Assembly: GCF_017814975.1 (NCBI RefSeq)
Contig: NZ_JAGIQA010000002.1
Span: 248,001 to 312,000, forward strand
Direction of reading: 5' to 3'
Source of the DNA: Cupriavidus consociatus
GTDB lineage: Bacteria; Pseudomonadota; Gammaproteobacteria; Burkholderiales; Burkholderiaceae
DNA: 64,000 nt
Below are positions 26,928 to 35,779 of the stretch, piece after piece (position 1 is the first letter of the stretch; each line of letters begins with the position of its first letter). The notes under the pieces are model-generated. The model worked only from the letters and a program-made list of their open reading frames with translations. It did no database searches and was not told the origin of the DNA. The position numbers and the translations under genes are program-made.

Positions 26928-27680
26928 TCACCACTGCGCGCCGGGATAGGCGCGCTGCAGGAACTGCATCTCGGCCAGCAGGTAGCCGAGGTGTTCGGTA
27001 TGACGGCCGTGGCGGCCGCCGCTCTGCGCCCACTGGCCGGCGGGCACGCGCAGCGTGGCTTCTTCCAGCACCTCGCCGACGTGGCGCTGCCAGGGCCCGG
27101 CCAGGGTGGCGGGATCGGGGATCACGCCCTCGTTCACCAGCGCGGCCTCGGCCGCATCGGCTTCGAACAGTTCGCCGGTGAACATCCACAGGTCGTCGAA
27201 CGCATCCTGCATGCGGCGGTGGCTTTCCTCGGTGCCATCGCCCAGCCGCACCACGAGGTCGGCGCTACGGCGCACGTGGTAGGTCACTTCCTTGAGCGAC
27301 TTGGCGGCGATTTCAGCAATGCGCGCATCGGTGGAGCGCTGCAGCGCTTCGAGCTGGAAGTAGTGCCACGTATCGAACAGGAACTGGCGCGCCAGCGTAT
27401 CGGCATAGCTGCCGTTGGGCTGTTCCACCAGCAGCAGGTTGCGGAACTGGTGCGCATCGCGCAGGTAGGCCAGCTGGTCGGTGTCGCGGCCGGCGCCTTC
27501 CACCTCGGCGGCGTAGCCCAGCCACAGGCGGGTCTGGCCGACCAGGTCGAGCGCGACGTTGGTCAGCGCGATGTCCTCTTCCAGCGCAGGGCCGCGGCCG
27601 CACCATTCCGACAGGCGCTGGCCGAGCACCAGCGCGGAATCGCCAAGGCGCAGCAAAAATTCGAGCTTGTGGTTCGTCAT
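26928..27680 (-). CDS. paaC: 1,2-phenylacetyl-CoA epoxidase, subunit PaaC
   Basis: Ferritin-like four-helix protein of 250 residues, with the PaaC opening LEFLLRLGDSALVLGQRLSEW and DTWHYFQLEALQRSTD. PaaC is the structural, non-catalytic partner of PaaA in the multicomponent epoxidase and lacks the full di-iron ligand set. It follows paaB by 13 bases. Length is typical. Confidence 0.94.
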   Translation of the reverse strand: MTNHKLEFLLRLGDSALVLGQRLSEWCGRGPALEEDIALTNVALDLVGQTRLWLGYAAEVEGAGRDTDQLAYLRDAHQFRNLLLVEQPNGSYADTLARQFLFDTWHYFQLEALQRSTDARIAEIAAKSLKEVTYHVRRSADLVVRLGDGTEESHRRMQDAFDDLWMFTGELFEADAAEAALVNEGVIPDPATLAGPWQRHVGEVLEEATLRVPAGQWAQSGGRHGRHTEHLGYLLAEMQFLQRAYPGAQW

Positions 27681-27693
27681 GATGCGGGCCGTC

Positions 27694-27975
27694 TCAGATG
27701 TGCTTGACCGCTTCCGGCATCGGGAAGAACGTCGGGTGGCGGTAGACCTTGCTGTTGGCCGGCTCGAACAGCGGGCCCTTGTCGCCGGGGCTGCTGGCCA
27801 TCACGTCGCTGGCCTTCACCACCCAGACGCTGACGCCTTCATTGCGGCGCGTGTAGACGTCGCGGGCGTTGTTGATCGCCATTTCGCCGTCCGGCGCGTG
27901 CAGGCTGCCCACGTGCTTGTGGGCCAGGCCGTGCTGGCTGCGGATAAAGATCTCCCAAAGCGGCCACTCTTTCAT
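27694..27975 (-). CDS. paaB: 1,2-phenylacetyl-CoA epoxidase, subunit PaaB
   Basis: Protein of 93 residues starting MKEWPLWEIFIRSQHGLAHK, the hallmark PaaB N-terminus. PaaB bridges PaaAC heterodimers in the complex. ATG 27975 follows GGAGGTTGCC, a very strong ribosome site, which fits the need for equal amounts with PaaA. Confidence 0.95.
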   Translation of the reverse strand: MKEWPLWEIFIRSQHGLAHKHVGSLHAPDGEMAINNARDVYTRRNEGVSVWVVKASDVMASSPGDKGPLFEPANSKVYRHPTFFPMPEAVKHI

Positions 27976-28031
27976 GGCAACCTCCTGTGTAAAACGATTC
28001 GATGTGGGAGCGGCGCGCTGCGCCGCATGGG

Positions 28032-29030
28032 TCAGGCGGCGGCTTGCTGTGCCTGCTTGTCGGCCTGCTTTTCCGCATGGGCCACCAGCGCGTCGCGGAA
28101 CCATGCACCGTCGTCCCAGGCCTTGACGCGGGTGCGCAGCCGGTCGCGGTTGCACGGGCCGTTGCCCTGGATCACGTTGTAGAACTCTGACCAGTCGATC
28201 TCGCCGAAGTCATGGTGGCCGCGTTCCTCGTTCCACTTCAGCTTCGGGTCGGGAATGGTCAGGCCCAGGTACTCGGCCTGCGGCACGGTCTGGTCGACCA
28301 TCTTCTGGCGCAGCTCGTCGTTGGAAAACAGCTTGATGCGCCATTGCATCGACTGCGCGCTGTTGGGCGAATCGCCGTCGGACGGGCCGAACATCATCAG
28401 CGCGGGCCACCACCAGCGGTTGAGCGCGTCCTGCGCCATCTGCTTCTGCTCGGGCGTGCCGTTGCACAGCTTCAGCAGGATGTCGTAGCCCTGGCGCTGG
28501 TGGAACGACTCTTCCTTGCACACGCGCACCATGGCGCGCGCATACGGGCCGTACGAGCAGCGGCACAGCGGCACCTGGTTGATGATGGCCGAGCCGTCGA
28601 CCAGCCAGCCGATCATGCCGATATCGGCCCAGGACAGCGTGGGGTAGTTGAAGATGCTGGAATACTTGGCCTTGCCCGAATGCAGGTCGCCCAGCATCTG
28701 GTCGCGCGACACGCCCAGCGTTTCGGCGGCGCTGTACAGGTACAGGCCGTGGCCGGCTTCATCCTGGATCTTGGCCAGCAACACCGCCTTGCGCTCCAGC
28801 GTAGGGGCACGGGTCACCCAGTTGCCTTCCGGCAGCTGGCCGACGATCTCCGAATGCGCGTGCTGCGAGATCTGGCGGACGAGGGTCTTGCGATAGGCCT
28901 CGGGCATCCAGTCCTTGGCCTCGATCTTGATGCCGTCATCCACACGGGACTGGAACGCGCGCTCCTGCGGGTCCATCTCTTCCATCGCGCGGAGCCTTGT
29001 TGCTCCTGTCTCCACCAGCTGTGCGTACAT
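28032..29030 (-). CDS. paaA: 1,2-phenylacetyl-CoA epoxidase, catalytic subunit PaaA
   Basis: Di-iron oxygenase subunit of 332 residues. Two ExxH iron-ligand motifs are visible, EAGH in [13 protein letters not shown] and ESFH in [11 protein letters not shown]. It adds one oxygen atom of O2 across the phenylacetyl-CoA ring to give the 1,2-epoxide. ATG 29030 starts MYAQLVETG, the usual PaaA N-terminus; an upstream extension in the same frame reaches the operator region and is unlikely. First gene of paaABCDENK. Confidence 0.96.
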   Translation of the reverse strand: MYAQLVETGATRLRAMEEMDPQERAFQSRVDDGIKIEAKDWMPEAYRKTLVRQISQHAHSEIVGQLPEGNWVTRAPTLERKAVLLAKIQDEAGHGLYLYSAAETLGVSRDQMLGDLHSGKAKYSSIFNYPTLSWADIGMIGWLVDGSAIINQVPLCRCSYGPYARAMVRVCKEESFHQRQGYDILLKLCNGTPEQKQMAQDALNRWWWPALMMFGPSDGDSPNSAQSMQWRIKLFSNDELRQKMVDQTVPQAEYLGLTIPDPKLKWNEERGHHDFGEIDWSEFYNVIQGNGPCNRDRLRTRVKAWDDGAWFRDALVAHAEKQADKQAQQAAA

Positions 29031-29103
29031 GCCTGCTCCGCTTTTGTTGGGTCCCGCTTGGGGGTCTTGATTTACGTCAATTGCGTCAGTTGCAATGCAT
29101 GGT

Positions 29104-29146
29104 AGTGATACAATTTGATTCAAGCAATCGACGAATGTGTATCACT
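29104..29146. promoter_or_regulatory. Inverted repeat between paaA and paaX-like gene, probable operator
   Basis: AGTGATACA at 29104-29112 and TGTATCACT at 29138-29146 form a perfect 9-bp inverted repeat with a 25-base spacer; a TGATTC hexamer lies between the arms at 29116-29121. It sits between the divergent paaA and PaaX-type genes, where the repressor should act on both. The repeat itself is certain; binding by PaaX is inference. Confidence 0.7.
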
Positions 29147-29159
29147 TCAAGGGCCTGCG

Positions 29160-30083
29160 ATGGCGACTTCACCTGACCCGGAACAACCCTCTCCACGCGT
29201 TGCCCGGCTGGCGCGCGGGCTCAAGCTGGGGGCCAATTCCCTGCTGGTGACGCTGTTCGGCGACGTGGTGGCGCCACGGCCGCAGGCGGTGTGGCTGGGG
29301 AGCCTGATCCGCCTCGCGGCACCGTTCGGCATCAACGACCGGCTGGTGCGCACCGCCACGTTCCGTCTGACCGCGGACGATTGGCTGAGCGCCACCAGGA
29401 TCGGACGGCGCAGCTACTACGGACTGTCGGAAGCCGGGCTGCAACGCGTGCTGCACGCCGGCAAGCGCATCTATGCGGGCGAAGCGCAGGAATGGGATGG
29501 CCGCTGGACGATGGTGATGGTGCGCAGTGACGTACGCGCCACCGTGCGGCAGAAGCTGAAGCGGGAATTGCTGTGGGAGGGCTTTGGCGCGATCGCGCCA
29601 GGGGTGATGGCGCATCCCAATGCAGACCTTGGGTCGCTACGCGAGATCATCGGCGCGGCGCGCGCGCAGGAGTACGTCGCGGTGATGCAGGCAAGCAGCC
29701 TGGAAGCGTTCCCGATCCAGCCGCTGCAGGCGCTGATGCACCAGACCTTCAAGCTGGGCGACGTGGCGGACGCGTGGCAGGCGCTGCTGCGGCGCTTTTC
29801 ACCGCTGGCGGACGTAGCGGCGCAACTATCGCCGGCTGACGCCTATTTCGTGCGGACGCTGCTGGTGCATGAATACCGGCGCGTGCTGCTGCGCGATCCC
29901 AATTTGCCCGAGGCGCTGCTGCCGCAGGACTGGCCGGGTCGGACGGCGCGGGAGATGTGCAGCGCGATGTATGGTGCGCTGCTGGCGGCGAGCGAGGATT
30001 ACCTGCAGCGCACGGTGGAGGTGGCGGAGGGGAAATTGGTGGATGCGGGGAAGGTGTTGCGCAGGCGGTTTGCGTATGGCTGA
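29160..30083 (+). CDS. paaX: PaaX family phenylacetate-responsive repressor
   Basis: Protein of 307 residues with the PaaX layout: an N-terminal winged helix (NSLLVTLFGDVVAPRPQAVWLGSL) and a C-terminal PaaX domain containing WDGRWTMVMV and LRRRF at the end. PaaX represses paa genes and is released by phenylacetyl-CoA. ATG 29160 is chosen; a TTG 15 codons upstream would place coding sequence over the inverted repeat. The divergent position relative to paaA supports local control. Confidence 0.88.
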   Translation: MATSPDPEQPSPRVARLARGLKLGANSLLVTLFGDVVAPRPQAVWLGSLIRLAAPFGINDRLVRTATFRLTADDWLSATRIGRRSYYGLSEAGLQRVLHAGKRIYAGEAQEWDGRWTMVMVRSDVRATVRQKLKRELLWEGFGAIAPGVMAHPNADLGSLREIIGAARAQEYVAVMQASSLEAFPIQPLQALMHQTFKLGDVADAWQALLRRFSPLADVAAQLSPADAYFVRTLLVHEYRRVLLRDPNLPEALLPQDWPGRTAREMCSAMYGALLAASEDYLQRTVEVAEGKLVDAGKVLRRRFAYG

Positions 30084-30368
30084 GGGCCTCGCCTTTCGCG
30101 TGTGTTCTCCCCTCTCAAATGAGTCCCTTGTCTAGCGCGGCTTTCAGAAAACAGGCCGCACGTGTCAACAAGGTTGCTCACAAAACGGGGCGACTTTGGC
30201 ATTATATGGCTGACAACCATCCGCGATTTTACGCGAATATTCACTGCGACCGCGCAGGCATTGGACGGGCTTTCACAGCAATACCAGTGCTGCGTCAGTC
30301 GTTAATCCCCGACGCCGCCAGCAGAAGAACGGGTGGACAGAACTGGTTAAGGCACTAAAGGAAAAATC

Positions 30369-30572
30369 GTGACAGAAAGGAAAGTTCTTGGCACGGTTGG
30401 CTATCAATACGAGTCAACGGCGGCGCAAGGTGGAACGATATTCTGGAAATTCTCCGAAGGCTATCTAAAAATAAAGGCGGAAAGGAATATATATGAGGAA
30501 AATTGGAGCCGGATTCTTGCTCACCTCGGCGTGCCAGTTGGCATATGCACAGCCTCCGCGCGCCGTCATTGA
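30369..30572 (+). CDS. Hypothetical protein, 67 aa (doubtful)
   Basis: GTG-started frame preceded by AAAGGAAAAATC. Residues 1-50 look protein-like (aromatic and charged mix, e.g. GTIFWKFSEGYLKIKAE), but the end (GICTASARRH) looks like run-off into another frame. Its GTG overlaps the TGA (30370-30372) of a preceding open frame whose tail reads NGWTELVKALKEKS. It may be the truncated second gene of a two-gene unit. Function unknown. Confidence 0.35.
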   Translation: MTERKVLGTVGYQYESTAAQGGTIFWKFSEGYLKIKAERNIYEENWSRILAHLGVPVGICTASARRH

Positions 30573-30891
30573 AAGCTGCTTACTCGGATATCCATCAACC
30601 AAAGGGGTTACGGTCAATTTTGGCGACATTCATCACATCGTCATGCAGGATAATTCTGGCTATCGGCGCACATGGCCGGAAAAAATGAAAGAGCATGTTG
30701 GCTACGCAACCAGCAAAAAGGATGAAAACGATTATGTGTTCGCCGGACAATATCGAGGATACATAAAAAGGGCGTTTTCATTGTCAGAGCTGGAGCATAC
30801 GGTGTCGCGCTCGGCCAGCAGGATCCCCGCCTGCGCGGGGACGACAACCAACGGTTACTGGAAGGCAAGCCGGCGTGCAAGCGTGCATTGA
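30493..30891 (+). CDS. Hypothetical secreted protein with repeat-derived C-terminus (doubtful)
   Basis: Frame of 132 residues. ATG 30493 has a good ribosome site (GGAAAGGA, about 8 bases upstream) and the N-terminus reads as a signal peptide: MRKIGAGFLLTSACQLAYA then QPP. The middle (GVTVNFGDIHHIVMQD to YVFAGQYRGYIKRAF) looks like a real globular protein. From about residue 110 it reads through the repeat at 30825-30840 (RIPACAGTT), so the original C-terminus has probably been replaced. It overlaps the 30369 frame. Function unknown. Confidence 0.45.
   Translation: MRKIGAGFLLTSACQLAYAQPPRAVIESCLLGYPSTKGVTVNFGDIHHIVMQDNSGYRRTWPEKMKEHVGYATSKKDENDYVFAGQYRGYIKRAFSLSELEHTVSRSASRIPACAGTTTNGYWKASRRASVH
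30825..30840. repeat. Short palindromic repeat CCCCGCctgcGCGGGG
   Basis: Perfect 6-bp arms around CTGC, within aggatccccgcctgcgcggggacgac. Sequences of this form are common dispersed palindromes in beta- and gammaproteobacterial genomes. It interrupts the end of the hypothetical gene at 30493. Confidence 0.6.
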
Positions 30892-30956
30892 TCTCTCCCG
30901 CTAGCGGTCGAGGGGATCCTGTGCCAGCGACGACGGCACTTGTTGCAGCATAGCGT

Positions 30957-32237
30957 TTAATACGTCTCCAGATGCAGCCGCCCGTCCCGCTTCAGCCCCT
31001 CCGCCAGCGTCTCCCAATGCAGCCCAGCCTGCTGCGCCACCTCGCGCAGCGCCAGCACCACGCCCTCTTCCATGCTCTTGAGCCCGCAGACATAGAAGTA
31101 CGTATCCGGTGAAGCCAGCAGCGCCGCCAGGTCCGCCGCGCGTTCGCGCATCAGGTCCTGCACATAGCGCTTGGGCTGGCCGGGCGTGCGCGAGAACGCC
31201 AGGTTGATGTCGATGAAGTCCTTGGGCAGCTTTTGCAGCGGGCCGAAGTATGGCAGCTCCTCCTGCGTGCGCGCGCCGAAGAACAGCATCAGCTTGCCGC
31301 CATCGAACTTCCCGGCCTTGCGCAGCCGCCGGCGCCATTCGGTCATCGCCCGCATCGGCGCGCTGCCCGTGCCCGTGCAGATCATCACGATGTTCGAGCG
31401 CGGGTGATTCGGCATCAGGAAGCTGGCGCCGAACGGGCCGATCACTTCCACCTTGTCGCCCACCTTCAGGTCGCACATGTAGTTCGAGCCGACACCGCGC
31501 ACGGGGTTGCCGTCGTGATCCTGCAGCACGCGCTTGATGGTCAGCGACAGGTTGTTGTAGCCCGGCCGCTCGCCGTTGCGCGCGCTGGCGATGGAGTACT
31601 GGCGCGCGTGGTGCGGGCGGCCGCTGGCGTCGGTGCCAGGTGGCACGATGCCGATGGACTGGCCTTCGAGCACCGGGAACGGCGTCGCGCCGAAGTCCAG
31701 CACGATGTGGTGCGTGTCGTATTCGCGGCCGACTTCGGTCACGCGCACGTTACCGGTCACCGTGGCAGTGATGGTCTTGTGCGCGGACTTGGCGCCATAG
31801 AGGTTGGTGTAGGCATGCGCGGCGGACCACGGCGGCACGGTGGCGCCATAGCGGGCGCTGTTGAAGGTCTCCTCGGCGGTGCCGGACAGCGGCGACGCCG
31901 CTGGAGGTTCCGGCGCGGCGGTCTGCAGGTCGGCGCCTGGCGCCAAGTCGGCCAGTTGCTCGGGCGACAGCTCTTCGGGCAGCGCGTCCCAAGTGAGCTG
32001 TTCTTCGACGCTGTAGGCGCGCAGTCTGGGCATGGTGCGCCAGTTGTCGATCGATCCCGTCGGACACGGGGAAATGCAGGCCATGCACAGGTTGCACTTG
32101 TCGGCATCGACCACGTAGTTGCGCGAGTCATGGGTGATCGCGCCCACCGGGCAGGTGGCTTCGCAGGTGTTGCAGCGGATGCAGATCTCGGGATCGATCA
32201 GGTGCTGCTTGATGACTTGAATTTCGGCCATGTCCAT
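30957..32237 (-). CDS. boxA: Benzoyl-CoA 2,3-epoxidase, reductase subunit BoxA
   Basis: Protein of 426 residues. Two 4Fe-4S clusters are at the N-terminus: [12 protein letters not shown] (Cys19, 22, 25, 29) and [12 protein letters not shown] (Cys48, 51, 54, 58). The C-terminal ferredoxin-NADP reductase module has RQYSIAS for FAD and [10 protein letters not shown] for NADPH. BoxA reduces the di-iron oxygenase BoxB. ATG 32237 follows GTGGAGACC; the ATG two codons later is also possible. It is separated from boxB by about 200 bases carrying two palindromic repeats. Confidence 0.95.
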   Translation of the reverse strand: MDMAEIQVIKQHLIDPEICIRCNTCEATCPVGAITHDSRNYVVDADKCNLCMACISPCPTGSIDNWRTMPRLRAYSVEEQLTWDALPEELSPEQLADLAPGADLQTAAPEPPAASPLSGTAEETFNSARYGATVPPWSAAHAYTNLYGAKSAHKTITATVTGNVRVTEVGREYDTHHIVLDFGATPFPVLEGQSIGIVPPGTDASGRPHHARQYSIASARNGERPGYNNLSLTIKRVLQDHDGNPVRGVGSNYMCDLKVGDKVEVIGPFGASFLMPNHPRSNIVMICTGTGSAPMRAMTEWRRRLRKAGKFDGGKLMLFFGARTQEELPYFGPLQKLPKDFIDINLAFSRTPGQPKRYVQDLMRERAADLAALLASPDTYFYVCGLKSMEEGVVLALREVAQQAGLHWETLAEGLKRDGRLHLETY

Positions 32238-32290
32238 GGCGGTCTCCACAATTCAGAGGACTTCCGGGCATGCATCCCGTGCCACCGGTG

Positions 32291-32331
32291 TTCCCCTCTC
32301 CCCTCAGGGGAGAGGGCAGGGTGAGGGGTGG
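32291..32331. repeat. Dispersed palindromic repeat, copy 4
   Basis: ttcccctctcccctcaggggagagggcagggtgaggggtgg contains the palindrome CTCTCCCCTcAGGGGAGAG and a gtgagggg tail like the other copies, in the orientation of copy 2. It lies between boxB and boxA. Confidence 0.75.
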
Positions 32332-32355
32332 TTTAAGCACCGGCGCTTCGTTGAA

Positions 32356-32405
32356 GCTCCCGCCCTCACCCCCGCCCCTCTCCCGCAAGCGGGAGAGGGG
32401 AGAAA
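32356..32405. repeat. Dispersed palindromic repeat, copy 5
   Basis: gctcccgccctcaccccc followed by gcccctctcccgcaagcgggagagggg. It is nearly identical to copy 3 near 22.1 kb and inverted relative to copy 4. It lies just after the boxB stop. Confidence 0.85.
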
Positions 32406-32433
32406 GCCGGCAGCACGGAAGCCGCCATGCCGG

Positions 32434-33861
32434 TCAGTTAAACCGCACGTACTCGAAATCCACCGGCTGGCGGTTGATACCCATGACCGGCGGCGCGATC
32501 CAGTTGGCGAACTTGCCCGGCTCGACCACGCGGCCCATCAGGCTGGCGACAAAGGCGCGGTCGCCTTCGGTGGGCAGCCACTGGTCGCGGAAATCGCGCC
32601 ATTCGGCGTCGGAGACTACGCGGCCGTCCGGCGATACCTTCACGCCGGCCAGCGCGCCGATATTGCGGTGGAAAGCCTTGTGCGGCACCTTCAGGCGGAA
32701 CGGGATGCCGGCCTTCTCGATCACCTTGTTCCAGCGCTCGACGCCGGCCATGCTGTCCTTGATGTAGTCGTCGCGCAGCACTTCGTTGAGCGCGTTGAGC
32801 ATCGGCACTTCCTTCTCGGTCAACTGGCCGTTCTGCGCCTGCAGGATGCGGTAGGTCTGGCCCTTGAGCACGTGGTCGTCCATGCGCTTGCCTTCTTCAT
32901 AGCGGCCCTTCAGGCCGGTGCTGTAGAAGGTGGCGGCGTTGCTCGACTCATCCGCGCCGAACAGGTCGATGGTGACGCTGTAGTGGAAGTTCAGGTAGCG
33001 CTGGATGGTCGGCAGGTCGATCACGCCTGCGGCACGCAGCTTCGCCGGATCGTCTGTCTTCAGTTCGTTCATCACCTGGCAGGTGCGCTGGATCACGCGC
33101 GACACGCCGCTCTCGCCGACGAACATGTGGTGCGCTTCCTCGGTCAGCATGAATTTAGTGGTCCGTGCCAGCGGGTCGAAGGCGCTCTCGGCCAACGCGC
33201 ATAGCTGGAACTTGCCGTCGCGGTCGGTGAAGTAGGTGAACATGAAGAACGACAGCCAGTCAGGGGTCTGCTCGTTGAACGCCTGCAGGATGCGCGGGTT
33301 GTCCTGCTGGCCGCTGCGGCGCTCCAGCAGCGCTTCGCCCTCTTCCCGGCCGTCGCGGCCGAAGTACTTGTGCAGCAGGTAGACCATGGCCCACAGGTGG
33401 CGGCCCTCTTCCACGTTGACCTGGAACAGGTTGCGCAGGTCATACATGCTGGGCGCGGTCAGGCCAAGGTGACGCTGCTGCTCCACCGATGCCGGCTCGG
33501 TGTCGCCCTGCGTGACGATGATGCGGCGCAGGTTGGCACGATATTCCCCGGGGATGTCTTGCCACGCGTCCTCGCCCTTGTGGTCGCCGAAGTGGATCCT
33601 GCGGTTGGCCTCTGCCGGGTTCAGGAAGATGCCCCAGCGGTAATCCGGCATCTTGACGTGGCCGAAGTGGGCCCAGCCCTGCGGATCGACGCTGATCGCG
33701 GTGCGCAGGTAGATGTCATGGCTGTGCGAGCCTTCCGGGCCCATGTCGTTCCACCAGCTCAGGTAGTTGGGCTGCCACTGCTCGAGCGCGCGCTGCAGGG
33801 TGCGGTCTTCGCTCAGGTTGACGTTGTTGGGAATCTTGTCGCTGTAGTTGATGCCGGACAT
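32434..33861 (-). CDS. boxB: Benzoyl-CoA 2,3-epoxidase, oxygenase subunit BoxB
   Basis: Class I di-iron oxygenase subunit of 475 residues. Iron-ligand motifs EEGRH (in NVEEGRHLWAMVYLLHKYF) and EEAHH (in LTEEAHHMFVGESG) are clear. The C-terminus GINRQPVDFEYVRFN is characteristic of BoxB. It converts benzoyl-CoA and O2 to 2,3-epoxybenzoyl-CoA, using electrons from BoxA. The start has a GGAGACCACC ribosome site. It follows boxC by 45 bases. Confidence 0.96.
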   Translation of the reverse strand: MSGINYSDKIPNNVNLSEDRTLQRALEQWQPNYLSWWNDMGPEGSHSHDIYLRTAISVDPQGWAHFGHVKMPDYRWGIFLNPAEANRRIHFGDHKGEDAWQDIPGEYRANLRRIIVTQGDTEPASVEQQRHLGLTAPSMYDLRNLFQVNVEEGRHLWAMVYLLHKYFGRDGREEGEALLERRSGQQDNPRILQAFNEQTPDWLSFFMFTYFTDRDGKFQLCALAESAFDPLARTTKFMLTEEAHHMFVGESGVSRVIQRTCQVMNELKTDDPAKLRAAGVIDLPTIQRYLNFHYSVTIDLFGADESSNAATFYSTGLKGRYEEGKRMDDHVLKGQTYRILQAQNGQLTEKEVPMLNALNEVLRDDYIKDSMAGVERWNKVIEKAGIPFRLKVPHKAFHRNIGALAGVKVSPDGRVVSDAEWRDFRDQWLPTEGDRAFVASLMGRVVEPGKFANWIAPPVMGINRQPVDFEYVRFN

Positions 33862-33906
33862 GGTGGTCTCCTGGGGAGGACGATTCGGTTGTCGTTGGGT
33901 GCGGGA

Positions 33907-35565
33907 TCAGACGCGGTTCCAGTCGAAGGCAGCCTTGTCGCCCTTGCCGTAGACCTTGAGCGCCCCCTTGTCGCCGACGGCGTTGGGGCGCTGGAAGATC
34001 CAGTTCTGCCACGCGGTCAGACGGCCGAAGATACGGGTGAACATATTTTCCTGGCCGTTGAAGCGCAGGTTGGCTTCCATCCCGGTCAGCGCATCGGGCG
34101 ACATCGCCACGCGCTCTTCCAGCGCGATGCGCACTTCATCGGTCCAGTCGATGTCGTCGGGATTGGCGGTGACCAGGCCGAGCGCATGGGCGGCATCGGC
34201 ATCGAGCGCTTGGCCGGCCCTGGCGCGCACCGCGTCCAGCGCCGGCTGTTCGTCATAGAAGCGGCGGCCCAGGCGGCTCTGGCCGGTGGCCATCGGGTAC
34301 AGGCCGAAGTTGACTTCCGCCACGGTGATCTTCGGCGCGCGCGCCTCGTCATCGGGCAGCGCCAGGTGATAGCTGCGGTCGCAGGCCAGCGCCAGTTCCA
34401 GGAAGGTGCCAGCAAAGCAGGAGTCCGGTTCGATCAGCGCGAACAGGCTGCGCGACGACACGTCCAGTCGGCTCAGCGTGCGGCGCAGCAGGCCGATGGT
34501 TTCGCGCACGAACCAGTGGTCCTTGTGCGCCAGCAGCGTCGCGTCGGTGGCCAGCACCGCGGCGGCGTCGCCGCTGGTCTTGATCAGCCAGGTGCCGATG
34601 TCCAGCTCATTGGTGCGCATCGACAGGATCGCGTCTTCCAGTTCGCGCGCCAGTTGCAGCGGGTACCAGCTGGCGCCGGCTTGCACGATGTCATCAATGT
34701 CTTGCGGCTGCGTGCCCGTCGGCGCCTTGATCGTGAACGTGGCGGTGCGGCCGGCGCGGTCGATCTCGACCGTCACATGCGTATAGCGCAGCGCATCGGC
34801 TTCGGTGGTGCGCTCGATCGGCGTGAGCGCGACGCCCTGCGCATCGGCCGGCCGGTCGCTCTTTGCGGCCAGCGCCAGCGCACGCTCCTGCACCTTTTGC
34901 GCAAACACCGCCGGCTTGGCGATATCGTCGACCAGCCGCCAGTCCTTGGCGCGCTGGCCGCGCACGCCTTCGGTGGTGGTGCAGAAGATATCTGCCAGGT
35001 CGTGGCGCACATGGCGCTTGTCGGTCACGCGGGTCAGGCCGCCGGTGCCCGGCAGCACGCCCAGCAGCGGCACTTCCGGCAGGCTGACCGCCGACGAGCG
35101 GTCGTCCACCAGCAGGATCTCGTCGCAGGCCAGCGCCAGTTCATAGCCGCCGCCGGCACAGGCGCCGTTGACCGCGGCCAGGAACTTCAGGCCGCTGTGC
35201 TGCGACGAGTCCTCGATGCCGTTGCGGGTCTCGTTGGTGAACTTGCAGAAGTTGACCTTCCAGGCATGGCTGCTGACGCCGAGCATGAAGATATTGGCGC
35301 CCGAGCAGAACACCTTGTCCTTGCCGCTGGTGACAACCACGGTGCGCACTACCGGATGTTCGAAGCGGATGCGGTTGAGCGCATCGTTCAGCTCGATATC
35401 GACGCCGAGGTCGTAGCTGTTCAGCTTGAGCTTGTAGCCGGGACGCAGGCCGGCGTTTTCGTCGATATCCACCGCCAGCGTGGCGACAGGGCCTTCGAAC
35501 TTCAGCTTCAGGTGCTTGTACTGGGCGGGGGTGGTCTGGTACTCGACGCGGGGGGCGGTGGTCAC
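33907..35565 (-). CDS. boxC: 2,3-Epoxybenzoyl-CoA dihydrolase BoxC
   Basis: Long crotonase-superfamily protein of 552 residues with two crotonase-like halves. The first has VFCSGANIFMLG and NGACAGGGYELALACDEI; the second has ELALACDRSYHLAL. It hydrolyses the epoxide ring to 3,4-dehydroadipyl-CoA semialdehyde and formate. GTG 35565 is chosen because AGAGGAGACACC precedes it; the ATG ten codons upstream falls inside the first of three palindromic operator-like sites. First gene of boxCBA. Confidence 0.94.
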   Translation of the reverse strand: MTTAPRVEYQTTPAQYKHLKLKFEGPVATLAVDIDENAGLRPGYKLKLNSYDLGVDIELNDALNRIRFEHPVVRTVVVTSGKDKVFCSGANIFMLGVSSHAWKVNFCKFTNETRNGIEDSSQHSGLKFLAAVNGACAGGGYELALACDEILLVDDRSSAVSLPEVPLLGVLPGTGGLTRVTDKRHVRHDLADIFCTTTEGVRGQRAKDWRLVDDIAKPAVFAQKVQERALALAAKSDRPADAQGVALTPIERTTEADALRYTHVTVEIDRAGRTATFTIKAPTGTQPQDIDDIVQAGASWYPLQLARELEDAILSMRTNELDIGTWLIKTSGDAAAVLATDATLLAHKDHWFVRETIGLLRRTLSRLDVSSRSLFALIEPDSCFAGTFLELALACDRSYHLALPDDEARAPKITVAEVNFGLYPMATGQSRLGRRFYDEQPALDAVRARAGQALDADAAHALGLVTANPDDIDWTDEVRIALEERVAMSPDALTGMEANLRFNGQENMFTRIFGRLTAWQNWIFQRPNAVGDKGALKVYGKGDKAAFDWNRV

Positions 35566-35588
35566 GGCGGTGTCTCCTCTGTGGATCT

Positions 35589-35666
35589 GCACCATAGTGC
35601 ATGAGCAGGAATCTGTTGAAACGAACTATAGTTCATCAACAGAATTTCATGCAAGCACTATTGTGC
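35589..35666. promoter_or_regulatory. Three palindromic sites upstream of boxC, probable BoxR operators
   Basis: Three 12-bp sites: GCACcataGTGC at 35589-35600, GAACtataGTTC at 35623-35634, and GCACtattGTGC at 35655-35666. Centre spacings are 34 and 32 bp, close to three helical turns, so bound proteins would sit on one face of the DNA. Related motifs flank the other side of boxR. BzdR/BoxR regulators are known to bind TGCA-containing sites. Binding here is inferred. Confidence 0.75.
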
Positions 35667-35779
35667 AGATTTTGGAGGATATGGCGAACGCGGCGCCGCC
35701 ATGGTTCATATGCGGCGTTCGCGCCGCCCGGAAAGCAGAACGGCGGCACCGAAGTGCCGCCGCTGACAGCAGACTCGGT

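Larger units (their letters stand above)
30084..30956. other. AT-richer islet between paa and box clusters
   Basis: About 870 bases with visibly lower GC than the surroundings, mainly 30150-30800. It holds two weak candidate genes (30369-30572 and 30493-30891), a short open frame ending at 30372, and a palindromic repeat at 30825-30840. No transposase or integrase is seen. The composition suggests acquired or decaying DNA. Confidence 0.6.

Noticed and set aside
33370..35604. 744-residue plus-strand open frame opposite boxB and boxC
   Set aside because: Both box genes on the minus strand have diagnostic motifs; this frame has none and its composition is that of an antisense shadow.
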